Shown: positions 44,059 to 52,940, numbered from the stretch's first letter. The stretch: DNA of 64,000 bases from an uncultured Clostridia bacterium (GCA_934756675.1 CAKVLG010000005.1:1-64000); one strand, 5' to 3'. Notes: generated by a model not told the origin, from the sequence alone. A program made the numbers and translations.

Positions 44059-44440
44059 GTATGCGGTTCGCATTATGGCAGAACTTGCAAAAAACTATGG
44101 CACACTTTTGTCTAGTGCTGAACTTTGTGAAAAACAAGATATATCGCAAAAATATGCCGAAAAGATTTTAGCACTTTTAAAAAAGGCAAATCTTATTAAA
44201 AGTGAAAAGGGGGCAACTGGAGGATACACTTTGTCTTCTAGTGCAAAAAAAATTAATGTTGCACAAATATTAAAAGCAACTGGCGATTTGCCAGAACTTG
44301 TTCCATGTATAGAAAACAAAACCAACTGCCCAAGAAAAATGCAATGCGATAGTATTGGTTGTTGGGAAAAACTCAACTCGTTAATTGTTGAATATCTTTC
44401 GAAATTGACATTATTTGATTTGATAAACAAAAATTATTAA
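44036..44440 (+). CDS. Rrf2-family regulator, IscR-like
   Basis: This 134-residue winged-helix regulator starts with M-K-I-S-T-R-G-R-Y-A-V-R, typical of Rrf2 proteins. Three cysteines in C-x7-C-x5-C (about 92-106) match the cluster-binding site of IscR-type members, so it likely senses Fe-S status. It is directly upstream of iscS-mnmA-iscU and a palindrome lies at the iscS transcription start, which supports a role as the local repressor. CymR-type cysteine regulators belong to the same family, but they lack this cysteine set. It has its own site AAAGGA 9 bases before ATG. Confidence 0.85.
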   Translation: MKISTRGRYAVRIMAELAKNYGTLLSSAELCEKQDISQKYAEKILALLKKANLIKSEKGATGGYTLSSSAKKINVAQILKATGDLPELVPCIENKTNCPRKMQCDSIGCWEKLNSLIVEYLSKLTLFDLINKNY

Positions 44441-44466
44441 GATGGCTAGCCCCATCTTTTTTTATT
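44439..44466 (+). terminator. Terminator after the Rrf2 gene
   Basis: AAGATGG and CCATCTT pair over CTAGCC and are followed by seven T. It separates the regulator from iscS, which has its own promoter. Confidence 0.8.
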
Positions 44467-44483
44467 ATTTATTTTTTTAGTGA

Positions 44484-44531
44484 TTGACAAAAACGTAATT
44501 ATGCTATATATTAATATCACACCAAAATGGT
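44484..44531 (+). promoter_or_regulatory. isc promoter with Rrf2-type operator
   Basis: TTGACA (44484-44489), 17 bases, TATATT (44507-44512). The palindrome ACCA-AAA-TGGT (44521-44531) covers the expected start site, followed by AGGAATT. A regulator bound there would block transcription. GGAGG precedes the iscS ATG. Confidence 0.6.
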
Positions 44532-44554
44532 AGGAATTAAAAATCGGAGGATTT

Positions 44555-45733
44555 ATGATATATCTAGATAATGCTGGAACGACAAAAGTTTCGGAGCATG
44601 TTAAAAATGTTATGTTGCCTTATTTTGATGAAATTTATGGCAACGCAAGTAGTTTGCACACAAGTGGACAAATTGCAAAAGAAAAACTAGAAGAAGCGAG
44701 AGAAAAAGTTGCAAAAAGCTTAGGCGTTGAACCAAGAGAAATTTATTTTACTTCTGGTGGCAGCGAAAGCGATAACTGGGCAATTGAAAACGCATGTACC
44801 ATTGGTGCTAAAAATGGCAAAAGACACATAATTACCTCAGCTATTGAACATCACGCCATACTTAACACCCTAAAAAAGAAAGAAATGGAAGGTTTTTCGG
44901 TTACGTATTTGCCAGTTTATGAAAATGGTATTATAAAAGTTAGCGACTTAAAATCTGCTATAAAAGAAGATACTTGCCTTGTTACAATCATGTATGCAAA
45001 TAACGAAATTGGTACCATTCAACCAATAGAAGAAATAGGTAAAGTTTGCAAAGAAAAGGGCGTTTTGTTCCACACAGATGCTGTTCAAGCTGTTGGGCAT
45101 ATTGCTGTTAATTTGGCAAATGTAGACATGCTTTCGGTTTCGGGACACAAGTTCCATGGGCCAAAAGGTGTCGGAATTTTCTATTGCAAAAAAACTGTGC
45201 CACTTTACCCGTTTGTTAATGGTGGGGCGCAAGAAAGAGGCAAGCGTGCCGGAACAGAAAACCTAGCTGGCATTGTTGGCATGGCAACGGCGCTTGAAGA
45301 CGCTATAAACGAAATGGACAAGGTTGCTAAAACAGAAATTAAACTTAGAGATAAACTTTTTGCAGAGCTTTCTAAGATTTCACATTCGAAGATAAATGGC
45401 GACACGAAAAATCGTTTGCCAAACAATTTTAATATGTCGTTTGAAGGTATAGAAGGTGAAAGTTTACTTTTACTTTTAGATAATGCTGGCATTTGCGCGT
45501 CTAGTGGTTCAGCTTGCACATCTGGTTCGCTTGACCCTAGTCACGTTTTGCTTGCAATCGGTTTGCCACACGAAATAGCACATGGCAGTTTAAGATTGAC
45601 GCTTTCGAAATATACAACAGAAGAAGAAATAGATAAAACTATTGCCGAAGTTCCAAAAATTGTTGAATATTTAAGAAAAATGAGCCCAGTTTGGGACAAG
45701 CTTGAAAAGGGAAAAATAAAACATGTTATCTAA
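44555..45733 (+). CDS. iscS: Cysteine desulfurase IscS/NifS
   Basis: This 392-residue PLP enzyme releases sulfur from cysteine as a persulfide for Fe-S cluster assembly and tRNA thiolation. The PLP lysine is in S-V-S-G-H-K-F-H-G-P-K (about 200-210). The catalytic cysteine lies in S-S-G-S-A-C-T-S-G (about 318-326). The length matches NifS-like class I desulfurases. GGAGG stands 6 bases before ATG. Its end overlaps mnmA by 11 bases, and mnmA in turn overlaps iscU by 11, so the three are translated as a tightly coupled unit in which IscS gives sulfur to both partners. Confidence 0.94.
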   Translation: MIYLDNAGTTKVSEHVKNVMLPYFDEIYGNASSLHTSGQIAKEKLEEAREKVAKSLGVEPREIYFTSGGSESDNWAIENACTIGAKNGKRHIITSAIEHHAILNTLKKKEMEGFSVTYLPVYENGIIKVSDLKSAIKEDTCLVTIMYANNEIGTIQPIEEIGKVCKEKGVLFHTDAVQAVGHIAVNLANVDMLSVSGHKFHGPKGVGIFYCKKTVPLYPFVNGGAQERGKRAGTENLAGIVGMATALEDAINEMDKVAKTEIKLRDKLFAELSKISHSKINGDTKNRLPNNFNMSFEGIEGESLLLLLDNAGICASSGSACTSGSLDPSHVLLAIGLPHEIAHGSLRLTLSKYTTEEEIDKTIAEVPKIVEYLRKMSPVWDKLEKGKIKHVI

Positions 45734-46817
45734 AAAAGCATTAATTGCTATGAGTGGTGGCGTAGATTCGAGTGTGGCGGCACTTTTGACAAAAGAAAAG
45801 GGTTATGATTGCATTGGTTGTACTATGAAACTTTATAACAGTGAAAATGTCGATGTATGCCAGTTGCACACATGTTGCTCACTTAGTGATGTCGAAGATG
45901 CGAGAAGCGTGGCATATAAACTTGGAATGCCATATTATGTGTTCAATTTTGCAGACGAGTTTAAGGAAAAGGTAATTGATAAGTTCATTTGCTATTACGA
46001 ATGTGGTTTGACGCCAAACCCTTGTGTAGACTGCAACAGATATATGAAGTTTGATAAACTTTATAACCGTGCAAAAGTGCTTGGTTGTGATTATATTGTG
46101 ACGGGGCATTATGCAATTATTGATTTTGACGGTAAAAAATATCATTTGCGAAAAGCTAAAGACGACACAAAAGACCAAAGTTATGTGCTTTATACAATGA
46201 CGCAAGATCAGCTTGCACATACAATGTTTCCGCTAGGAAAACTAACAAAAATACAGACGCGAAAAATTGCAAGTGAAAACGGCTTTGTAAATTCTTTAAA
46301 ACCAGACAGTCAAGATATTTGTTTTGTACCAGATGGTGACTATGCTGCAGTGATAGAAAAATACACAAACAAAAAGAGCAAAAGTGGAGATTTTGTTGAC
46401 ACAAACGGCAACAAAATTGGCACGCACAAAGGAATAATAAATTACACAATTGGGCAAAGAAAAGGGCTCGGTATTTCGAGCAAAATGCCGCTTTATGTCT
46501 GCGGCATTGACAAAGAGAAAAACCAGGTAGTTTTGGGACATAGTGACGATTTATTAGAAACTACACTTTTTGTAAAAGATTTTAGCTGGGTTTCTGGCGA
46601 AATAGTAACACAACCGCTTGAATGCTGCGTGAAAATTCGATACAGACAAAAAGAGCAGCCAGCAAAGTTAATTCCACAAGAAAATGGAACGGTTAAAATT
46701 GTATTTAACTCGCCACAACGAGCAATTACCCCAGGGCAAATTGCGGTTGCATACAAGGGCGATGAAGTTTTAGGCGGCGGAGTTATTATGAAAAAAGGAG
46801 AAAATTATGTTATATAG
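45723..46817 (+). CDS. mnmA: tRNA 2-thiouridylase MnmA
   Basis: This 364-residue ATP-dependent enzyme puts sulfur on U34 of tRNA-Lys, -Glu and -Gln. The PP-loop S-G-G-V-D-S-S is at residues 10-16. The cysteine in N-P-C-V-D-C-N is near 100, followed by G-H-Y-A and K-D-Q-S-Y-V-L-Y. The second catalytic cysteine lies in S-Q-D-I-C-F-V-P-D-G-D. The C-terminal beta barrels are complete. Its neighbours fit: IscS supplies the persulfide. The start codon lies inside the end of iscS. Confidence 0.94.
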   Translation: MLSKKALIAMSGGVDSSVAALLTKEKGYDCIGCTMKLYNSENVDVCQLHTCCSLSDVEDARSVAYKLGMPYYVFNFADEFKEKVIDKFICYYECGLTPNPCVDCNRYMKFDKLYNRAKVLGCDYIVTGHYAIIDFDGKKYHLRKAKDDTKDQSYVLYTMTQDQLAHTMFPLGKLTKIQTRKIASENGFVNSLKPDSQDICFVPDGDYAAVIEKYTNKKSKSGDFVDTNGNKIGTHKGIINYTIGQRKGLGISSKMPLYVCGIDKEKNQVVLGHSDDLLETTLFVKDFSWVSGEIVTQPLECCVKIRYRQKEQPAKLIPQENGTVKIVFNSPQRAITPGQIAVAYKGDEVLGGGVIMKKGENYVI

Positions 46818-47238
46818 TGAAAAAGTTATGGATCATTTTTTACACCCAAGAAATGTTGGTGAAATGGAAAATCCAGATGCTGTTGGTGAAGTAGGTAACG
46901 CAAAATGTGGCGACATTATGCGTATGCAATTAAAAGTGAAAGACGGAATTATTACCGATGCAAAATTTATGACTTTTGGTTGTGGGAGTGCAATTGCAAC
47001 AAGTTCCATGGCGACAGAATTAATAATTGGAAAACCACTTGAAGACGCATTAAAGATTACTAACCGCGCCGTGGTTGAAGCGCTAGACGGTTTGCCAGCA
47101 CACAAGGTACATTGTTCTGTTTTGGCAGAAGAAGCAATAAAAGCTGCAATTAGCGATTATTATACAAAAAACAACATTCCTTTCGACAAAGAAAAGTACG
47201 CACCGCACCCTGTTTGCTGTGAAATTCATAAAAAATAG
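46807..47238 (+). CDS. iscU: Fe-S cluster scaffold IscU/NifU-like
   Basis: This 143-residue scaffold assembles clusters from iron and IscS-derived sulfur. The three ligand cysteines are visible in A-K-C-G-D-I, F-G-C-G-S-A-I-A and H-C-S-V-L-A-E-E-A-I. A short C-terminal extension with C-C near the end is typical of clostridial NifU-like members. The aspartate in C-G-D, which aids cluster transfer, is present. AAAGGAG lies just before the ATG, inside mnmA. Confidence 0.93.
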   Translation: MLYSEKVMDHFLHPRNVGEMENPDAVGEVGNAKCGDIMRMQLKVKDGIITDAKFMTFGCGSAIATSSMATELIIGKPLEDALKITNRAVVEALDGLPAHKVHCSVLAEEAIKAAISDYYTKNNIPFDKEKYAPHPVCCEIHKK

Positions 47239-47239
47239 T

Positions 47240-47281
47240 TTGCTAAAAATTTTTTAGTGGACTATAATATTGCCAAGGAGG
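47240..47281 (+). promoter_or_regulatory. Promoter and ribosome binding site that set a TTG start
   Basis: TTGCTA, 17 bases, TATAAT (47263-47268). AAGGAGG (47275-47281) lies 8 bases before TTG 47290. An in-frame GTG at 47257 lies before the -10 box and cannot be the start. Confidence 0.7.
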
Positions 47282-47289
47282 ATAGAAAC

Positions 47290-47865
47290 TTGGTAAAAGA
47301 ATTTTTAAAAAGAATTAAGTGGGAATCTTTGATCACAGCTATATTGGCAATTTTAATTGGTGTTGCTTTTGTAGTTTGGCCACAAAATACTGGTAATGTT
47401 CTTTGCTATATCTCGGGTGTAATTTTTATTATCCTTGGTGTGTCTGCAATTATCCGCAGCATTGCTATGGGGCTTGCAATTAGTGCCGAATATATGGTAT
47501 TTGGTTTAGCATTACTTCTTGGTGGCATCTTTTGTCTTGTTAGACCAGATGCGGTTAAAGGTATCATTACAGTAATCTTTGGCGTATATCTTGTTGCAGA
47601 TGGTATAAGCAAAATGCGTTATGGTGTTATTTGCTCTAGATCGCAAGTACGCGGTAGTTGGGTTTTGTACATTATCTCTGTTTTGACAGTTGCTCTTGGT
47701 TGTGTTGTAATGTTTGGCTCATTTGATAGTGTTATGCTTATTGCTGGTATTTCACTTATCGTTGATGGTGTGTTTGATATTATCACAACACTTGTTTTCA
47801 GCTCGCATATTCGCAAGTTTGAAAAAACAATGAAAGATTATTTGCAAGAAACAATTGAATACTAA
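47290..47865 (+). CDS. DUF308/HdeD-like membrane protein
   Basis: This 191-residue protein has about six membrane helices arranged as three similar hairpins, as in DUF308/HdeD proteins. Segments such as L-I-G-V-A-F-V-V-W-P, I-F-I-I-L-G-V-S-A-I-I-R and I-S-L-I-V-D-G-V-F-D-I-I are visible. HdeD in E. coli is linked to acid resistance, but in Firmicutes the role is unknown. It starts at TTG, judged by the strong ribosome binding site and the promoter position. It is monocistronic and ends at a clear terminator. Confidence 0.8.
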   Translation: MVKEFLKRIKWESLITAILAILIGVAFVVWPQNTGNVLCYISGVIFIILGVSAIIRSIAMGLAISAEYMVFGLALLLGGIFCLVRPDAVKGIITVIFGVYLVADGISKMRYGVICSRSQVRGSWVLYIISVLTVALGCVVMFGSFDSVMLIAGISLIVDGVFDIITTLVFSSHIRKFEKTMKDYLQETIEY

Positions 47866-47869
47866 AATG

Positions 47870-47896
47870 TGCTGCCACAGTGGCAGCATTTTTTTT
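47870..47896 (+). terminator. Terminator after the DUF308-like gene
   Basis: TGCTGCCA and TGGCAGCA pair over CAG and are followed by eight T. Confidence 0.9.
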
Positions 47897-47935
47897 GTTT
47901 TTTTAATCAAACTATTTATATATTGTTATATTTAT

Positions 47936-47963
47936 TTGACAGAGTGGTAGTAAATTTTATATT
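47936..47963 (+). promoter_or_regulatory. Promoter of the BspA-type protein gene
   Basis: TTGACA (47936-47941), 16 bases, TATATT (47958-47963). The alternative TATTAT at 47960 gives 18-base spacing. Confidence 0.65.
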
Positions 47964-47993
47964 ATGTAAACATATAATAAATAGGGGTAAATT

Positions 47994-49358
47994 ATGAATA
48001 ATAAATTTTTTAATTCCAAAAAGAATGTTATTGCTTTTTCGGTTGCTGTTATTGTTTGTATTGCAATTATTGTTACAACAATTTGCTTGGTTTTTATAAA
48101 GAGACCAAAAGCAGAATATGTCTCGGCAACTGTTGGAGAATATGAAGTTAATTACGACAAAAATGGTGTGGACAAGGGGTTGTCAATCAATAAATACACT
48201 GGCTCTGCTAGTGGCGGCAATGTTGAAGTTCCAGAAACTATTACAATTGAAGAAAAAGTTTATACAGTTACCACACTTGGTGCAAAAAGTTTTTCTTATG
48301 AAACAAACGAAAATTTGGGGTTAATCACATCGCTTACACTTCCAAAGACTATTACAAAAATTGGTGACGAAGCTTTTACGAGAACACAATTTTTAACCGA
48401 ACTTGTTATTCCTGGCAAGGTTGAAAGTTATGGCAAACAGATTTTAAAGGGAAGTGGTGTTAAGAGATTGGTTATCGAAAACCTAACACCTGGCTATGGT
48501 TTGTTAACATTTGATGGTTGTGAACTTAACGAGTTTGTTGTTGAAACAATTTGTGGCAACACTCAAGACTATAACCACCAATATTCTAACAATATTAGAG
48601 CAGCAAAGCTTACACTTGGTCAAGGTGTAAGTGACGCAACAATGCTTTCGGAAATGGCTAATAAAATCACAAGTTTGTCTGTTTATTCTGGAACAAAAAT
48701 GTTTGCATTTACAGAAGATGCTATGATAAATGAAATTGAAGTAAATTGTACTTCTACTCAAGAGCAACTGAAACAAACCGAACTTACAAAAGAAAAAACA
48801 GATGTAATTAATGATGTTGCAAAAAAGAAAATAAAAACTTTCCACGTTGGCGAAGTTGTGGATACAATTCGCGCTAATGCTTTTGCTGGCTATGACAACT
48901 TGGAAACGATTTATATCTCTGGCAAAAACTCAATTTCTATTGGTAATTCATTTACTATTGATGTTGCAAGTTTTGACGGGCTTAGCTCTTCTTGCAAAGT
49001 ATTATTCACAGAAGATCTTGATGGATACGAATTCTTCATCACTGCTAAAACTGAAAAAACCGTTGTTTTAAGAAGCTTGATGAATAGATTTGATAAACTT
49101 GCTTATATTAAATCAGTTACACTTGATGCTAACATTACAGAAATTAAAGATGGTGCATTTTCTGGTTTGACTGGTCTTGAAACTTTTGAATTCAACAACC
49201 AATCGGTTATTACAAACATCGAAAAAGGTGCATTTAGAGATAACGCACAAATCGCTTTCCGTGGTCCACAAAACACAGATTCTTACATCTATAAGATTAT
49301 GACAAGTGCTGACTATAAGGGAACTATTGCTAAAACATATAATAATGAAGTTTTATAA
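47994..49358 (+). CDS. Membrane-anchored BspA-type leucine-rich repeat protein
   Basis: This 454-residue protein has a short basic N-terminus, one membrane helix (about 12-36) and a large extracytoplasmic part. BspA-type (LRR_5) repeats are recognised by I-T-S-L-T-L-P-K-T-I-T-K-I-G-D-E-A-F near 105-120 and again by S-V-T-L-D-A-N-I-T-E-I-K-D-G-A-F near 375-395. Such proteins often bind other cells or matrix. No signal peptidase site is evident, so it is probably a type II membrane protein. A-G-G-G-G ribosome binding site precedes ATG. The SDR gene follows after 9 bases. Confidence 0.78.
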   Translation: MNNKFFNSKKNVIAFSVAVIVCIAIIVTTICLVFIKRPKAEYVSATVGEYEVNYDKNGVDKGLSINKYTGSASGGNVEVPETITIEEKVYTVTTLGAKSFSYETNENLGLITSLTLPKTITKIGDEAFTRTQFLTELVIPGKVESYGKQILKGSGVKRLVIENLTPGYGLLTFDGCELNEFVVETICGNTQDYNHQYSNNIRAAKLTLGQGVSDATMLSEMANKITSLSVYSGTKMFAFTEDAMINEIEVNCTSTQEQLKQTELTKEKTDVINDVAKKKIKTFHVGEVVDTIRANAFAGYDNLETIYISGKNSISIGNSFTIDVASFDGLSSSCKVLFTEDLDGYEFFITAKTEKTVVLRSLMNRFDKLAYIKSVTLDANITEIKDGAFSGLTGLETFEFNNQSVITNIEKGAFRDNAQIAFRGPQNTDSYIYKIMTSADYKGTIAKTYNNEVL

Positions 49359-49367
49359 GGAGTAGAT

Positions 49368-50147
49368 ATGAAAAAGATTGCGGTTGTAACAGGTGCAAGT
49401 TCGGGCATGGGGCAAAAGTTTTGCATTAAACTCGATACTATCGGTGCAGATGAGATTTGGGGCATTGCTCTTGAAAGTGACGGTCTTGACCAAACGGAGC
49501 AAATGTTAAAGACCCCTATGCGTAAATTTCCACTTGACTTATCGAAGGACGAAAGTTTAAAGGTTATAGAAGACGCTTTAAAAGAGAGCGATGTAGAAAT
49601 TGTATGGTTGCTTTGTGCGTCTGGTTTTTGCAAAATTGGTAGATATGACGAAATTCCACTTGCTCAAACTCTTGGTATGATTGATGTTAACTGTAGGGCG
49701 CTAGTTGCCGTCACACAACTTTGCTTGCCATATATGAAAGAAGGGGCAAGAATAACAGAAATTGCTTCGAGTGCTGGTTTTCAACCATTGCCATATATCA
49801 ATGTATATTCGGCAACAAAGGCTTTTGTATTAAATTATTCAAGAGCACTTAATGTAGAACTTAAAAACAGAAAAATAAGCGTAACTTGTGTTTGCCCATA
49901 TTGGACAAATACACCATTTATTAAAAAGGCAGAAGAACAGAGCAGGGCTATTAATTACATAAAACTATATAACCCAGATGACGTTGTAGAAAAAGCATTT
50001 AAAGACACATTAAAACGCAAAAAGATTTCTATTTGCGGTTGCTTTGCAAGGTTCTATACAGGGCTTTCGAGATGCTTGCCTAAAAACCAAGTTATGCGTA
50101 TTTGGACTCGCCAACAAAAGTTCAATAAAAAATATAAAAACAAATAA
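49368..50147 (+). CDS. Short-chain dehydrogenase/reductase
   Basis: This 259-residue SDR has the cofactor loop T-G-A-S-S-G-M-G-Q (residues 8-16). The catalytic serine lies in I-A-S-S-A-G-F, and the Y-S-A-T-K motif near 147 gives the active-site tyrosine and lysine. The substrate is unknown. The C-terminal 40 residues are basic. AAGGAG stands 6 bases before ATG. It lies 9 bases after the BspA-type gene and probably shares its promoter. It ends in a terminator shared with the convergent O-antigen ligase-like gene. Confidence 0.85.
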   Translation: MKKIAVVTGASSGMGQKFCIKLDTIGADEIWGIALESDGLDQTEQMLKTPMRKFPLDLSKDESLKVIEDALKESDVEIVWLLCASGFCKIGRYDEIPLAQTLGMIDVNCRALVAVTQLCLPYMKEGARITEIASSAGFQPLPYINVYSATKAFVLNYSRALNVELKNRKISVTCVCPYWTNTPFIKKAEEQSRAINYIKLYNPDDVVEKAFKDTLKRKKISICGCFARFYTGLSRCLPKNQVMRIWTRQQKFNKKYKNK

Positions 50148-50148
50148 A

Positions 50149-50176
50149 AAAGTAGCGTTAAGCTACTTTATTTTTT
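50149..50176. terminator. Bidirectional terminator between the SDR and O-antigen ligase-like genes
   Basis: AGTAGC and GCTACT pair over GTTAA, with A before and T after. The stop codon of the ligase-like gene (50158-50160) is in the loop. Confidence 0.8.
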
Positions 50177-51504
50177 TCAAATTTATTTTTTTCAAATGGT
50201 TTTATAGAATAAATATAAAATCCAAGTATCACGGCAAAAAATGGCATGACGTGTGGCATTGTGTTACCAAAGAAAGCTGAGATTAAATATCCATACACAC
50301 TGCAACCAAGTAAAAACGATAAGTCACATGTTTGTTTTCGGTTTTTGCATGCACGAACAAACATGGTTACAAGTGCTGCGATGTAGATTAGTGCTCCGAT
50401 TATGCCAATATTTGCAGCATATTGCAAGTATTCATTGTGCGGGCGGTCGTATGCACCATTGTGCATCATACAACCAAGTCCAGTGCCAAATATTGGGTTA
50501 CTTAGTGCAACTGATATTGCTGATTTCCAAAGACCAATACGGTCAGTGCCAAAAGTGTTTATATCTAATTCTATTCCGTCAGAACCCATGCCTGATGGAT
50601 TTAGTATTCCAATTAACATTAAAAATTGTTTGCCAGCAGTGTATAAATCAGAATAGAAATTACCTTTATTAATAAATAGAGCAAGAATTAAAAATACGCT
50701 CAAGGGAACAAAGTTTTGCCAAGAATAATCACTTTTGAAAAATATTTTAGCAAATGGTAAAAGCAAAAGAATGATGAAGACTGCAAGCTGTGGCCCAGTT
50801 GAATACGTTAAAAATAATTGAATAAACAAAACAATAGTGATTGCTGAGTATAAGATTTTTTTGTAAATGTTTTTTTCGGATAGTGAAAGCCCTGTTGCAA
50901 TTAATGAAACAAGCGTTAAATAATAACCGTAATGATTTGGGTTAACAAACATTGCGGAGTATGGGTACGATTTTAAAAAAGCGGGGAAGAATTTGCTGTC
51001 TGGGTCTATAAATACTAAAATAGAAATTATTAAGCTAAAGTACATAAGCACTTTTAAAAGCAAGATTGTTTTGTTTTCATCACGTAAGGTGTAGGCAAAG
51101 ATAAACATACAACCATAAAAATAAAATTGAGTTAAACCTTCTTCGACAAGTTCGTTATTGCAACTAATGCCAAATAGTGAGCGGACAGGCTCTATTGAAA
51201 AAAAACAAGATATTGTCATCCATAGCAAAAAACAAGCGAGAATTATAAGTTCCGGTTTTCCAAGAATATCGTTTTTTATATTTTTTAGACATTGCTTTTT
51301 ATTTTTCTCGTTAACAAGCCACAAGATAAGAATAATTAAAAAATAAGTAAGAATAATAAATAGAAATATAGTATTAAAAGTAATAGTTATTGCTCTAGTA
51401 AAGAAATATAAAATAAACCTTATAAGTGGCCAAGCGAAAACGATTAAAATTGCACTAAAGTTGATTTTAGTGTAAGTATTTGGTTTATTAAGCGAGCTTT
51501 CCAT
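50158..51504 (-). CDS. O-antigen ligase / Wzy-family membrane protein
   Basis: This 448-residue protein has about 11 or 12 membrane helices. The Wzy_C/O-antigen ligase signature, a large loop ending in R-P-H-N-E-Y-L-Q-Y-A (about 375-385), is followed by more helices. Family members join or polymerise lipid-linked glycans at the outer face of the membrane. No other glycan genes are nearby, so the substrate is open. The promoter is TTGACA-17-TATACT and ATG follows 6 bases after the -10 box without a ribosome binding site, so the transcript should be leaderless. The C-terminus contains the short duplication F-E-K-N-K. Confidence 0.82.
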   Translation of the reverse strand: MESSLNKPNTYTKINFSAILIVFAWPLIRFILYFFTRAITITFNTIFLFIILTYFLIILILWLVNEKNKKQCLKNIKNDILGKPELIILACFLLWMTISCFFSIEPVRSLFGISCNNELVEEGLTQFYFYGCMFIFAYTLRDENKTILLLKVLMYFSLIISILVFIDPDSKFFPAFLKSYPYSAMFVNPNHYGYYLTLVSLIATGLSLSEKNIYKKILYSAITIVLFIQLFLTYSTGPQLAVFIILLLLPFAKIFFKSDYSWQNFVPLSVFLILALFINKGNFYSDLYTAGKQFLMLIGILNPSGMGSDGIELDINTFGTDRIGLWKSAISVALSNPIFGTGLGCMMHNGAYDRPHNEYLQYAANIGIIGALIYIAALVTMFVRACKNRKQTCDLSFLLGCSVYGYLISAFFGNTMPHVMPFFAVILGFYIYSIKPFEKNKFEKNKVA

Positions 51505-51510
51505 GCGAAA

Positions 51511-51539
51511 AGTATAATAAATAGATAATGTTTTGTCAA
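51511..51539 (-). promoter_or_regulatory. Near-consensus promoter of the O-antigen ligase-like gene, leaderless
   Basis: On the minus strand TTGACA (51534-51539), 17 bases, TATACT (51511-51516), then TTTCGC and ATG. This is the clearest leaderless case because both promoter boxes are near-consensus. Confidence 0.8.
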
Positions 51540-51547
51540 CTAAGCGA

Positions 51548-51576
51548 TTGACAAAGGGTAGATAAAAGATTATATT
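51548..51576 (+). promoter_or_regulatory. Promoter of aspS
   Basis: TTGACA (51548-51553), 17 bases, TATATT (51571-51576). It is divergent from the ligase promoter only 9 bases away, so the two may interfere. Confidence 0.75.
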
Positions 51577-51604
51577 TTATTATATTAAAACTATGGAGAA
51601 AAAC

Positions 51605-52888
51605 ATGAAAAAATGTATTGCTAATTTAAAACCTGGTAAAGTTCAATTTCAAGGCTGGATCGAAAATATTCGCGATAAAAAATCTATGCAATTTATTGTT
51701 ATCCGCGACTTATCGGGAAAAATTCAATTAACTGTTATAAAAGCCGAAAATCCAGAAGTTGCAGAAGTCTTTTCAAAAGCAACACTGGAATCAACTGTTA
51801 AGGTAGAAGGCGAACTTGTAAACAACGAATTTGTTAAACTTGGTGGCAGGGAAGTATTGCCAACAAAGGTTGAACTCACAAGCATTGCCGAAGCATTGCC
51901 TATTGCCGAAGATAGCTCAATTGACCAAAGAATAGATAATCGTTGGGTTGACCTTAGAACAGAAAGAAACACACTTATCTTTGCCTTCCAAAGTTATCTT
52001 ATTAACGCAATGCGTGAATATTTGATTGATAATGATTTCATTGAAATTCACACACCAAAGTTTATTTCTACCGCTTCTGAAAGTGGTGCAGAAGTGTTTG
52101 AAGTTAAGTATTTTGATAGAAAGGCATATCTTGCACAAAGTCCACAATTCTATAAACAAATGGCTATGGCAGGCGGGTTAGAGAGAATTTTTGAAATTGC
52201 TCCTTGCTTTAGAGCTGAAAAATCTCACACAAAAAAACATGCGACAGAATTTACAAGTTTTGACGTAGAATTTAGTTATATTGATTCATTCCAAGATGTT
52301 ATGAATTTGGAAGCTGAAATGATTGAATATGGCCTTAGAAAAACAAAAGAAAAGTTTGGCGACAAGGTCAAAGAAGTTTTTGGCGTGGACATTGTTGTTC
52401 CAACTCTTCCTTTCCCACAAATGAAGCTTCGCGATATTTATGATGAGCTTGAATCTCGTTATGGCTACACTGTTCCAGAAGAAGAAAAAACAGACCTTAC
52501 AACCGAAGCTGAGAGGCTTTGCGAAAGGTTAGCAAAAGACAAGTTCAATCACGAGTTTATGTTTGTTACCGATTATCCACCAGATAAAAGAGCATTCTAC
52601 CATATGCGTCTTAATGGTATTCTTCAAGGCTATGACCTTATTTGGAAAGGTATTGAAATTACATCTGGTGCACAAAGAGAACACAGAATCGAAGAATTAA
52701 AGAAAAACGTTGCCGAAAAAGGATTAACAAATGATGTTAAAAACTATCTTAAATTCTTTGAAAACGGTATTCCACCACATGGCGGATTTGCTATTGGTGT
52801 AGATAGATTGACAATGCTTTTGTTAAACTTGGCATCACTGAAAGAAGCACAATTCTTGTTCCGCGGACCAGACAGACTTGATCCATAA
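51605..52888 (+). CDS. aspS: Aspartyl-tRNA synthetase, archaeal-type (tRNA-Asp/Asn)
   Basis: This 427-residue class II synthetase charges tRNA-Asp and probably also tRNA-Asn with aspartate. It has the N-terminal OB anticodon-binding domain (about 1-105), motif 2 around F-E-I-A-P-C-F-R-A-E-K and motif 3 G-G-F-A-I-G-V-D-R-L. The length, the missing bacterial GAD insertion and the Q-S-P-Q-F-Y-K-Q motif place it with the archaeal-type AspRS2 rather than the 590-residue bacterial AspRS. The end R-G-P-D-R-L-D-P fits AspRS, not AsnRS. The second ATG (51605) is chosen because GGAG stands 6 bases before it; the first ATG at 51593 overlaps that site. Confidence 0.87.
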   Translation: MKKCIANLKPGKVQFQGWIENIRDKKSMQFIVIRDLSGKIQLTVIKAENPEVAEVFSKATLESTVKVEGELVNNEFVKLGGREVLPTKVELTSIAEALPIAEDSSIDQRIDNRWVDLRTERNTLIFAFQSYLINAMREYLIDNDFIEIHTPKFISTASESGAEVFEVKYFDRKAYLAQSPQFYKQMAMAGGLERIFEIAPCFRAEKSHTKKHATEFTSFDVEFSYIDSFQDVMNLEAEMIEYGLRKTKEKFGDKVKEVFGVDIVVPTLPFPQMKLRDIYDELESRYGYTVPEEEKTDLTTEAERLCERLAKDKFNHEFMFVTDYPPDKRAFYHMRLNGILQGYDLIWKGIEITSGAQREHRIEELKKNVAEKGLTNDVKNYLKFFENGIPPHGGFAIGVDRLTMLLLNLASLKEAQFLFRGPDRLDP

Positions 52889-52901
52889 TACATGACAAAA
52901 A

Positions 52902-52930
52902 ATCCACCAGACAGTCTGGTGGTTTTTTTT
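52902..52930 (+). terminator. Terminator of aspS
   Basis: CCACCAGAC and GTCTGGTGG pair nearly without loop, followed by eight T. Confidence 0.9.
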
Positions 52931-52940
52931 AGGCAAATAA

